Assembly: GCA_945872375.1 (NCBI GenBank)
Contig: CAMBYR010000131.1
Coordinates: 1-6,408, forward strand
DNA length: 6,408 nt
Direction: 5' to 3'
DNA from: an uncultured Blautia sp.
Lineage (GTDB): Bacteria > Bacillota > Clostridia > Lachnospirales > Lachnospiraceae
Both the position numbers and the translations under genes were made by a program. The notes under the pieces were generated by a model, which was not told the DNA's origin, made no database searches, and saw nothing but the letters and a program-made list of their open reading frames with translations. The first letter of the stretch is position 1. Every line of letters starts with the position of its first letter. Positions 1-5,015 of this stretch are shown here, piece after piece.

Positions 1-45
1 GAAGATGAGTATTATGAAGACGATTATTCGGACGAAGAATGGTAA
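1..45 (+). CDS. C-terminal end of an unidentified upstream gene (partial)
   Basis: The first frame is open from the window edge to a TAA at 43-45 and reads EDEYYEDDYSDEEW. This is a strongly acidic, Tyr-rich tail of 14 residues. An intrinsic terminator follows about 40 bases later on the same strand, which supports this being the true end of a plus-strand gene. Too little is visible to name the product. In Bacillus the gene before spoIIAA is dacF, a D-Ala-D-Ala carboxypeptidase, so that is one possibility by synteny, but nothing in these 14 residues confirms it. Confidence 0.55.
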   Translation, partial: EDEYYEDDYSDEEW

Positions 46-83
46 GTCAGCAGATAGGAACAGGAAAGAGGAACCTCAGAACA

Positions 84-116
84 GGGGATGTGTGGAAAAC
101 GCACATCTCCTTTTTG
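84..116 (+). terminator. Intrinsic terminator upstream of spoIIAA
   Basis: An 11-bp stem (84-94 pairing with 100-110, two G-T wobbles) closes a GAAAA loop at 95-99 and is followed at once by TTTTTG at 111-116. This is a textbook rho-independent terminator on the plus strand. It most likely ends the transcript of the gene whose tail lies at 1-45. Only 33 bases separate its T-tract from the spoIIAA start, so it could also act as an attenuator if spoIIA is read from further upstream. Confidence 0.85.
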
Positions 117-149
117 ATTGACCGGACAGAATAACAGTAGGAGGGGAGA

Positions 150-503
150 ATGTGTATGGAGTCTATATTTGAAAAGAACGGAGCCTGCCTGACGATTCAT
201 TTGCCGAAGGAGCTGGATCATCCGGCATCCGATCTGATCCGGAGGGAAACGGATAAAATCATGGACAGGAATTATATCCGGACGATGATTTTTGATTTTG
301 AAAATACGGGGTTTATGGACAGCTCCGGAATCGGGCTGATCATGGGACGCTACCGGGCTCTGGGCATGAGAGGAGACTGCATTCGTGCTGTTCACGTGAA
401 CAGCCATATTGACAGGCTTCTGCATCTGTCGGGAGTTCATCGATATATAAAAATCCGGAGACTGGAAACAGATCAGGCCGGGGAACAGGAAGGGAGCTTA
501 TGA
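150..503 (+). CDS. spoIIAA: Anti-sigma-F factor antagonist SpoIIAA (STAS domain)
   Basis: This anti-anti-sigma factor frees sigma-F in the forespore. When unphosphorylated it binds SpoIIAB-ADP and displaces sigma-F; SpoIIAB inactivates it by phosphorylating one Ser, and SpoIIE dephosphorylates it. The 117-residue product is a single STAS domain. ELDH (21-24) and FMDSSGIG (55-62) match Bacillus SpoIIAA, and the phosphorylated Ser falls at residue 58, the Bacillus number. AGGAGGGG at 139-146 precedes two possible starts: ATG 150 (5 bases after AGGAGG) and ATG 156 (11 bases after it). ATG 150 gives the better spacing and the Bacillus-like numbering. The stop overlaps the spoIIAB start in ATGA, indicating translational coupling. 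The Glu- and Gln-rich C-terminal end is not diagnostic. Identity is very secure; only the exact start is open. Confidence 0.96.
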   Translation: MCMESIFEKNGACLTIHLPKELDHPASDLIRRETDKIMDRNYIRTMIFDFENTGFMDSSGIGLIMGRYRALGMRGDCIRAVHVNSHIDRLLHLSGVHRYIKIRRLETDQAGEQEGSL

Positions 504-928
504 TGGAAAATACCAATGAAATGAAACTTGTTTTTGACAGCAGACCGGTCAATGAAGGTCTTGCACGAGTGGCGGTGGCAGCTTTCTGCACACAGCTGAA
601 TCCGACACTGGAGGAAGTGGCAGATATCAAAACGGCTGTTTCCGAGGCTGTTACCAACTGTATTATTCACGGATATGAGGGGGAGATACATAAGATCGAA
701 GTATCCTGCAGACTCCGGGGAAGGGAGCTTTTTGTGGATGTTTCTGACCAGGGCCGGGGAATCGGGGATGTGGTAAAGGCCATGGAACCCATGTTTACCA
801 CAAAACCGGAAAAGGACCGTTCCGGCATGGGCTTTACCTTTATGGAGGCCTTTATGGATGAAATCTCCGTGGAATCACAGATCGGAAAGGGGACCACCGT
901 GCATATGAAAAAAATGATCAGGAGGTAG
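500..928 (+). CDS. spoIIAB: Anti-sigma-F factor and SpoIIAA kinase SpoIIAB
   Basis: This cytoplasmic GHKL-fold serine kinase holds sigma-F inactive in an ATP-bound dimer and phosphorylates SpoIIAA. The 142-residue product carries the whole nucleotide pocket: the N-box E49-A-V-T-N53 (catalytic Glu and Mg-binding Asn), the G1 box D83-Q-G-R-G87, an ATP lid with TTKPEKDRSG (100-109), and the G2 region GMG (109-111). Arg23 lies where Bacillus Arg20 contacts SpoIIAA and sigma-F. Two ATG codons stand in tandem. The one at 500 overlaps the spoIIAA stop, while the one at 503 sits 6 bases after the AGGGAG at 491-496 and may be the main start. The gene ends 2 bases before sigF, so the kinase and its target are made from one message. 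I see no missing key residue. Confidence 0.96.
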   Translation: MMENTNEMKLVFDSRPVNEGLARVAVAAFCTQLNPTLEEVADIKTAVSEAVTNCIIHGYEGEIHKIEVSCRLRGRELFVDVSDQGRGIGDVVKAMEPMFTTKPEKDRSGMGFTFMEAFMDEISVESQIGKGTTVHMKKMIRR

Positions 929-930
929 GA

Positions 931-1647
931 ATGGAAGATACTCTTGCCCTGATCGGGCGTGCACACCAGGGGGATAAAGAGGCAAGAGATACTTTATTTG
1001 AGGAAAATATCGGGCTGGTCTACAGCGTGATAAAACGATTTTCCGGAAGAGGGGCAGACCCGGAGGATCTGTTTCAGATCGGGAGCATCGGCCTTCTGAA
1101 GGCGGTAGATAAATTTGATCTGTCCTACGATGTGCGTTTTTCCACATATGCGGTGCCGATGATTGCCGGAGAAATCCGTCGCTTTCTCCGGGATGACGGA
1201 ATTCTGAAGGTAAGCAGATCCATGAAAGAGAATCTTTATCGGATTTTTCATCTCCGCGAGGAAATGGCAGGGGAGCTGGGGCGGGAACCTACTCTTTCGG
1301 AGCTTTCCGAAAAGATGGAAATGCCTGTGGAGGAACTGGTCCTTACAATGGAATCGGGGGCGGAGGTGGAATCTCTCCAGAAAACCATTTATCAGAGTGA
1401 GGGGACGGAGATTTCGCTGATGGACAAGGTTCCGGAGAAAGAAAACCGGCAGGAAGCCGTGCTGAACCGGATTTTTCTGGAGGAAATGCTGGAATCTCTG
1501 GAGCCGGGAGAGCGGCAGCTGATCTTTATGCGTTATTTTCAGGAAATGACACAGACGGAAATTGCAGGGAAGCTTGGGGTTTCTCAGGTGCAGGTGTCCA
1601 GGATGGAGAAGCGAATCTTAAATAAGATCCGGAAGAAATACGGGTAA
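931..1647 (+). CDS. sigF: RNA polymerase sporulation sigma factor SigF (sigma-F)
   Basis: Sigma-F (spoIIAC) is the first forespore-specific sigma factor. It turns on early forespore genes, including the one for sigma-G. The 238-residue protein has sigma-70 region 2 at about 20-90 (PEDLFQIGSIGLLKAVDKFD, then VRFSTYAVPMIAGEIRRFLR), region 3 at about 92-140, and region 4 with its helix-turn-helix at about 190-236 (MTQTEIAGKLGVSQVQVSR). ATG 931 follows AGGAGG (920-925) by 5 bases. The N-terminus is about 15 residues shorter than in Bacillus. Glu24 aligns with Bacillus sigma-F Glu39, the residue reported to protect sigma-F from the Gin/CsfB inhibitor where sigma-G has Asn; this alignment is from memory. 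That residue and the spoIIAA-spoIIAB context favour sigma-F over sigma-G. No plus-strand terminator is evident downstream. Confidence 0.96.
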   Translation: MEDTLALIGRAHQGDKEARDTLFEENIGLVYSVIKRFSGRGADPEDLFQIGSIGLLKAVDKFDLSYDVRFSTYAVPMIAGEIRRFLRDDGILKVSRSMKENLYRIFHLREEMAGELGREPTLSELSEKMEMPVEELVLTMESGAEVESLQKTIYQSEGTEISLMDKVPEKENRQEAVLNRIFLEEMLESLEPGERQLIFMRYFQEMTQTEIAGKLGVSQVQVSRMEKRILNKIRKKYG

Positions 1648-1674
1648 AGCCGGATGCTGTCTGACGGGAAGCGG

Positions 1675-1705
1675 AAAAACTGATGCAGAGAGTGTTCTGC
1701 ATCAG
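1675..1705 (-). terminator. Intrinsic terminator of the spoVA operon, overlapping the spoVAA stop
   Basis: A perfect 10-bp inverted repeat (1680-1689 with 1696-1705, six-base loop 1690-1695) has five A residues at 1675-1679, which read as a T-tract on the minus strand. It therefore terminates minus-strand transcripts. Its upstream arm contains the spoVAA TGA (1704-1702), so hairpin formation begins at the stop codon. On the plus strand the hairpin is followed by CGCCCCTTCC with no T-tract, so it should be a poor terminator for sigF. Confidence 0.85.
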
Positions 1706-2334
1706 CGCCCCTTCCATTTGATTTCCGTTTTTGTGCGGCCGATGTCCTCCGTGATCGTGGTATTGACATCGTCCTCGTAAAGGCGCATCTGCACCTGCAT
1801 GGGAGTGGGGTCTGAGGTGATTTTTTTGGGACCGAAATGGTTAAAGAAAAAGATTACGCCCAGACCGATCCCGAGAGAATAGGAGATTTCCAGAATGGTA
1901 AAGCCCTGAGAAGCCTGTCCGGTGACCTGCCTGTAGATCTGATCAAACAGTTTTCCGGTATCTACGTCGTTGTTGAAGGTCATAATTGAAAATGCAGAAC
2001 CAAAAAAGGCTGCCAGAGAGACGAAGGCGGTTTTGCAGATCCGCCAGAAGGAAGAACCGCGATTGCCTTTATCATAGGTAATGACAAAGTCTGTTTCTCC
2101 CAGGGGTGTAATGGTGAGATCCGGTTCCTTTTTCTGGATCAAATCAACCAGGTCCATGACAGACATGACATAGCGTCCGTATTCTTCCGGATTCAGGTTC
2201 AGAACCGGAAGAACCCGCAGACGGTTCAGAACTGCACTGTTGGTGCAGGATAGTTTGGCCAGATCCTGAAGATAAATGTGGGGATGGTTGACCTGGATGT
2301 TTCGGTCAAGATGCAGATAAAGCGTATCGTTCAT
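1702..2334 (-). CDS. spoVAA: Stage V sporulation protein AA (SpoVAA)
   Basis: SpoVAA is a forespore inner-membrane component of the SpoVA system for dipicolinic acid transport; its exact role is unresolved. The 210-residue product has a soluble N-terminal domain (about 1-92), one membrane span at about 97-120, a segment with NNDVDTGKLFDQIYRQVTG (121-139), a second span at about 145-167, and a polar C-terminal tail. SYSLGIGLGVIFFFNHF (151-167) and DPTPMQVQM (175-183) correspond closely to Bacillus SpoVAA, as does the total length (206 there, from memory). The ATG lies 7 bases after AAAGGA (2347-2342), 25 bases downstream of spoVAE. Placement is odd: spoVAA is the first gene of the Bacillus operon but the last here. 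The stop codon lies within the terminator hairpin. Confidence 0.93.
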   Translation of the reverse strand: MNDTLYLHLDRNIQVNHPHIYLQDLAKLSCTNSAVLNRLRVLPVLNLNPEEYGRYVMSVMDLVDLIQKKEPDLTITPLGETDFVITYDKGNRGSSFWRICKTAFVSLAAFFGSAFSIMTFNNDVDTGKLFDQIYRQVTGQASQGFTILEISYSLGIGLGVIFFFNHFGPKKITSDPTPMQVQMRLYEDDVNTTITEDIGRTKTEIKWKGR

Positions 2335-2359
2335 AAAAAAGTCCTTTCTGGCAATGAGA

Positions 2360-2716
2360 TTATTCTTTCATCCGGGGCCGGAAGATCAGGCTGGCAAGGT
2401 AGGAAAAAATCAGTGCTGCGGATACACCCACAGCACACGCCTGAAAGCCGCCGGTAAACAGTCCCATAAAGCCATCCTGATCGATGGCTTTTTTCATGCC
2501 CTCCCAGAGTACCTGACCAAAGCCCAGGAGAGGAACCGATGCGCCGGCGCCGGCAAAATCGGTAAAGTGACGATAGATTCCAAGGGCACTTAAGAGTGAA
2601 CCGGTACAGACAAGAATCACCATCACTCTGCCCGGCATCAGTTTGGTTCTGTCCAGCAAGATCTGAACGAGGGCGCAGATAAGCCCGCCTGTCCAGAAAG
2701 CATGAAAATAATCCAT
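2360..2716 (-). CDS. spoVAE: Stage V sporulation protein AE (SpoVAE, SpoVAEB type)
   Basis: This small integral membrane protein belongs to the conserved SpoVAC-AD-AE core needed for dipicolinic acid uptake. Its 118 residues form about four hydrophobic segments (about 4-21, 29-47, 55-70, 84-111) and end in a basic tail (RPRMKE). It is visibly paralogous to SpoVAC: WTGGLICALVQ (8-18) mirrors FTGGIICFLGQ, and GAGASVPLLGF (56-66) mirrors GAGALVPITGF in SpoVAC. Absence of the long Lys/Gln-rich N-terminus and its position after spoVAD identify it as SpoVAE rather than SpoVAC. The ATG follows the spoVAD stop by 3 bases, and its AGGAGG (2730-2725) lies inside the end of spoVAD, 8 bases from the start, so the two are probably translated together. 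No spoVAEA or spoVAF follows it. Confidence 0.94.
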   Translation of the reverse strand: MDYFHAFWTGGLICALVQILLDRTKLMPGRVMVILVCTGSLLSALGIYRHFTDFAGAGASVPLLGFGQVLWEGMKKAIDQDGFMGLFTGGFQACAVGVSAALIFSYLASLIFRPRMKE

Positions 2717-2719
2717 TTT

Positions 2720-3802
2720 TTATCCCTCCTTTTCTGCATCGGCCCGTTCAATGACAACTGCATGAGCGATGCCGGGTACAGAATCTCCTTCATTAAAACT
2801 TACTTTGGAAAGCAGAGCGCCTGTGGGTACAAAAAGAAAGCGTTTCCATTCCCCGGATATGATTCTGGGAAGCAGTTCTGCACAGAGCACCGAGGCGGCA
2901 CATCCGCACCCGCTTCCTCCTGCGTGGGTGTCCTGGGTGTTTCCGTCAAAGATCATCAGTCCACAGTCCCGATGTACGGAAGTAAGATCGATTCCCTTTT
3001 CCTTCAGTAGATCCAGAAGGATCTGCTGCCCGATTGCTCCCAGGTCTCCTGTGACTATGGCATCATAAAACAGAGGAGACCTTTCGAAATCCGTAAGATG
3101 GCGCTCGATGGTGTCGCTGGCGGCAGGTGCCATGCAGGCTCCCATATTCTGAGAATCCTTCAGACCGTAATCCACAAGCCTTCCGGTGGTGATTCCTGTG
3201 ATCACGGCGCAGGTATCTGCCCGGCGAAGAGGATCCGAGTGCCCCAAAACGGCAGGGGAGGGCGGGGCGGCACCAAGGACGCAGGCACCGCTTCCGGTTA
3301 CTGTCCAGGAAGCGGACAGCGGCCTCTGGTTTCCATAGCCGAGAGGAAAACGAAATTCCTTTTCGGCACTGGCAAAATGGCTGGAGGTGGCACAGAGCAC
3401 ATGATCTCCGTATCCGGCTGCCACAGTCATGGCACCCAGAGACAGGGACTCTCCCATGGTGGAGCAGGCACCGAAAAGTCCGTAAAATGGAATGCCAAGA
3501 CCGGCGATCCCAAAAGAGGATGCCATGGACTGTGCCAGAAGATCTCCCGCAAAAAGCAGACGGATATCTTCCGGACGAAGTCCTGCCTTGCCGATGGCCA
3601 GAGAGGCTGCTTCTTTCTGCATGGTGCTTTCGGCTTCTTCCCAGGTGTCGGCTCCGAACATGGGATCATCGCAGATCATATCGAAGGCACTGCTTAAGGG
3701 ACCTTCGCCCTCTTTTTTTCCAACAATAGAGGCTGCACTGTGAATATAGACGGGTGTCTGGAACGCCAGACTGGCATTTCCAAGCTGTTTCGATGACTTC
3801 AT
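2720..3802 (-). CDS. spoVAD: Stage V sporulation protein AD (SpoVAD), dipicolinic acid-binding
   Basis: SpoVAD is a peripheral protein of the forespore inner membrane that binds dipicolinic acid and is essential for its uptake. It has a thiolase/ketoacyl-synthase-like fold without known catalysis. The 360-residue product shows the family landmarks PVYIHSA (17-23), AGDLL (85-89), FGACST (110-115, Cys113 at the position of the ketosynthase cysteine), ATSSH (138-142), VTGSGA (168-173), APAASDTI (225-232), TGDLGAIG (251-258), AGGSGCGC (294-301), and TGALLS (327-332). The ATG at 3802 overlaps the spoVAC stop as ATGA. The frame is open further upstream, but that stretch is antiparallel-free shadow of spoVAC in another frame. 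A Pro- and Ala-rich segment at about 178-203 makes the protein some 20 residues longer than Bacillus SpoVAD (338 residues, from memory). Confidence 0.96.
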   Translation of the reverse strand: MKSSKQLGNASLAFQTPVYIHSAASIVGKKEGEGPLSSAFDMICDDPMFGADTWEEAESTMQKEAASLAIGKAGLRPEDIRLLFAGDLLAQSMASSFGIAGLGIPFYGLFGACSTMGESLSLGAMTVAAGYGDHVLCATSSHFASAEKEFRFPLGYGNQRPLSASWTVTGSGACVLGAAPPSPAVLGHSDPLRRADTCAVITGITTGRLVDYGLKDSQNMGACMAPAASDTIERHLTDFERSPLFYDAIVTGDLGAIGQQILLDLLKEKGIDLTSVHRDCGLMIFDGNTQDTHAGGSGCGCAASVLCAELLPRIISGEWKRFLFVPTGALLSKVSFNEGDSVPGIAHAVVIERADAEKEG

Positions 3803-4272
3803 GCGATCACTCCTATGACTTTTAAAATATAGTAAATGACTCCGAGAATCCAGGAACTGAAGATTCCATAAAGAATTACCGGCCCTGCAATGGTAAAGAT
3901 TTTGCATCCGATGCCGAATACCTGTCCTTCTGCCCGAAATTCGATGGCGGAGGCAGCTACGGAATTGGCAAACCCGGTGATGGGAACGAGCGCTCCCGCA
4001 CCTCCGAATTTTCCGATTTTCGGATAAAGATTGAGGCCTGTGAGAATGACACTGGCAAGGATGAGGATCAGGGTACACCAGCTTCCGGCCATTTCCTGGT
4101 CAGCGCCGCGGCTTTTGGCAAAATTTAAAATACACTGTCCCAGAAAACAGATGATCCCCCCGGTAAAAAAGGCGCGGATCATGTTGATCGGGAGACTGTG
4201 TACGGGGGTGATCTCTCTGACGTATTGTTCGTATTTCTTTTGCTGCTGCTTTTTTTTCTGCAAATCTGTCAT
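3799..4272 (-). CDS. spoVAC: Stage V sporulation protein AC (SpoVAC)
   Basis: SpoVAC is an integral forespore inner-membrane protein. The Bacillus protein behaves as a mechanosensitive channel that can release dipicolinic acid. The 157-residue product has a Lys/Gln-rich cytosolic N-terminus (about 1-20), then hydrophobic segments at about 33-51, 66-82, 92-110 and 127-157. The family signature GKFGGAGALVPITGFANS (87-104) is followed by AIEFRAEGQVFGIGCKIF (109-126). Start choice: the ATG at 4272 is 8 bases from AAAGGA (4286-4281). A TTG two codons upstream (4278) would leave only 2 bases and is rejected. The stop overlaps the spoVAD ATG, so the pair is translationally coupled. A 90-base gap to spoVAB holds a plus-strand promoter-like sequence and, possibly, a minus-strand sigma-G promoter. 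Confidence 0.95.
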   Translation of the reverse strand: MTDLQKKKQQQKKYEQYVREITPVHSLPINMIRAFFTGGIICFLGQCILNFAKSRGADQEMAGSWCTLILILASVILTGLNLYPKIGKFGGAGALVPITGFANSVAASAIEFRAEGQVFGIGCKIFTIAGPVILYGIFSSWILGVIYYILKVIGVIA

Positions 4273-4308
4273 AAACAAAATCCTTTCTATATATTTTAAA
4301 CATATGCT

Positions 4309-4337
4309 TTGACTTTTCTCTTTCCGGCACGTATAAT
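4309..4337 (+). promoter_or_regulatory. Sigma-A-type promoter antisense to spoVAB
   Basis: TTGACT (4309-4314), a 17-base spacer and TATAAT (4332-4337) match the vegetative consensus at 11 of 12 positions with ideal spacing. Initiation would be expected near 4343-4345 on the plus strand. No gene lies directly downstream in that direction: the transcript would run antisense through spoVAB and on toward tcdA about 670 bases away. The sequence match is direct; activity is inferred. The reverse complement of TATAATG also happens to be a perfect sigma-G -10 (CATTATA), so part of the match could reflect minus-strand function. Confidence 0.6.
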
Positions 4338-4362
4338 GGGGAATAGTGCGGATCAGGCATGC

Positions 4363-4779
4363 CTACTGCCAGTGCTGAAAATAATAAAGCAGAGAGCCAA
4401 GGGTTTTTCCTGCTGCGACGGACAGGATGACTGAGGAAAAGCCTCCGGCAAAGCGAATCCGCCTTGCAAAGATCGGAAAGACATCTGCCATTTCAGCAAG
4501 AGCCAGGATCCATCCTCCCAGAAAAATTCCGGAAAACAATCCATAGATCAGAAGAAAGGGAAAACTCAGAGGAAGGGATAATCTGAATATATAGAACAGA
4601 TTTCCCAGAATGATTCCCAAAACACATGCGTCTTCATAGAGGAGAAGCCGGTCGGAGGTATGAGTAACTCCTGCATACCTTGGAATAATGGACAGACCGA
4701 TCATCAGCCCGGCAACGCCGCCGGCGATGATCACGCCTGAGCTGAGACCGACAAACCCCAGAAAAATCTGTTGTCCCAT
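4363..4779 (-). CDS. spoVAB: Stage V sporulation protein AB (SpoVAB)
   Basis: SpoVAB is a small integral membrane protein of the SpoVA system, found in Bacillus and only some Clostridia; its individual role is unknown. The 138-residue product has about four hydrophobic segments (about 5-32, 51-65, 70-95, 112-134). Family-like features are the Gly-rich first helix ending in IPR (32-34), LYEDACVLG (47-55), LAEMADVFPIFARRI (94-108) and GKTLGSLLYYF (124-134), which align with the Bacillus protein (about 140 residues). The ATG is 7 bases from AGGAGG (4792-4787). It is the first gene of this operon, about 90 bases downstream of the start predicted for the sigma-G promoter. The 90-base gap before spoVAC contrasts with the 4-base overlap, 3-base gap and 25-base gap among the later genes. 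Confidence 0.92.
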   Translation of the reverse strand: MGQQIFLGFVGLSSGVIIAGGVAGLMIGLSIIPRYAGVTHTSDRLLLYEDACVLGIILGNLFYIFRLSLPLSFPFLLIYGLFSGIFLGGWILALAEMADVFPIFARRIRFAGGFSSVILSVAAGKTLGSLLYYFQHWQ

Positions 4780-4801
4780 GAAAAGACCTCCTTTTATTAC
4801 G

Positions 4802-4853
4802 ATCCGGCAGATTTACAGATGTACCTGCAAATGTCCTGGGCAGGAAGCCGGAT
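4802..4853 (-). repeat. Inverted repeat in the spoVAB leader
   Basis: ATCCGGC (4802-4808) and GCCGGAT (4847-4853) are perfect complements, and inside them CCTGC (4824-4828) pairs with GCAGG (4840-4844). In the predicted spoVA mRNA leader this would fold into a two-step hairpin ending 9 bases before the AGGAGG of spoVAB. There is no T-tract on either strand, so it is not a terminator. It could protect the message or tune translation; it may also be chance. Confidence 0.35.
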
Positions 4854-4876
4854 GATGCTCTTAAACGGGTTGTATG

Positions 4877-4905
4877 TAGTATGCGGAGAACTGGTAAAAA
4901 TATAC
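4877..4905 (-). promoter_or_regulatory. Sigma-G promoter of the spoVA operon
   Basis: On the minus strand, GTATA (4905-4901) and CATACTA (4883-4877) are separated by 17 bases. Both match the Bacillus sigma-G consensus (GHATR and CATNHTA, spacer 17-18) at every position. Transcription should start near 4870 and leave a leader of about 90 bases before spoVAB. The spoVA operon of Bacillus is a known sigma-G target, so position and function agree. Sigma-F recognises a similar -35, so some earlier sigma-F use is possible. Confidence 0.78.
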
Positions 4906-4931
4906 GGAATTCTAAAAATTGTATGAAAAAC

Positions 4932-4960
4932 TGTACATTTTCCGTATCAGATAGTATAAT
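4932..4960 (+). promoter_or_regulatory. Sigma-A-type promoter of tcdA
   Basis: TGTACA (4932-4937), a 17-base spacer and TATAAT (4955-4960) match the vegetative consensus in 10 of 12 positions with a perfect -10. The expected start, near 4967, lies about 50 bases before the tcdA ATG. It points away from the sigma-G promoter, with 26 bases between the two -35 elements. Confidence 0.72.
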
Positions 4961-5015
4961 ATTTCAGAAGATGTCACAGAAAAGAAACAGGTGGCATAAA
5001 CCAGGAGGTTTTGGT

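Noticed and set aside
56..82. Possible sigma-H promoter (AGGA at 56-59, GAAC at 79-82)
   Set aside because: Spacing is 19 bases instead of 17-18, the -10 is only 3 of 4, and it lies upstream of the strong terminator at 84-116.
3098..3697. 199-codon plus-strand open frame opposite spoVAD
   Set aside because: It is Gly/Arg/Cys-rich, has no recognisable domain, and lies opposite a gene whose family motifs run through the same bases. It is a shadow frame.
3803..4078. 92-residue upstream extension of SpoVAD
   Set aside because: It lies wholly within spoVAC in another frame and encodes low-quality Arg/Ser/His-rich sequence. The ATGA overlap at 3799-3802 and the family N-terminus set the start at 3802.
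4359..4430. 23-codon plus-strand open frame just after the antisense promoter
   Set aside because: It starts at ATG 4359 and ends at TGA 4428-4430, with no usable ribosome binding site and no membrane or other recognisable feature. It overlaps the 3' end of spoVAB on the other strand.
4881..5015. N-terminal extension of TcdA from an ATG at 4881
   Set aside because: The ATG lies in the sigma-G -10 and upstream of the tcdA promoter, has no ribosome binding site, and the added 45 residues have no family counterpart. ATG 5016 has AGGAGG at proper spacing.
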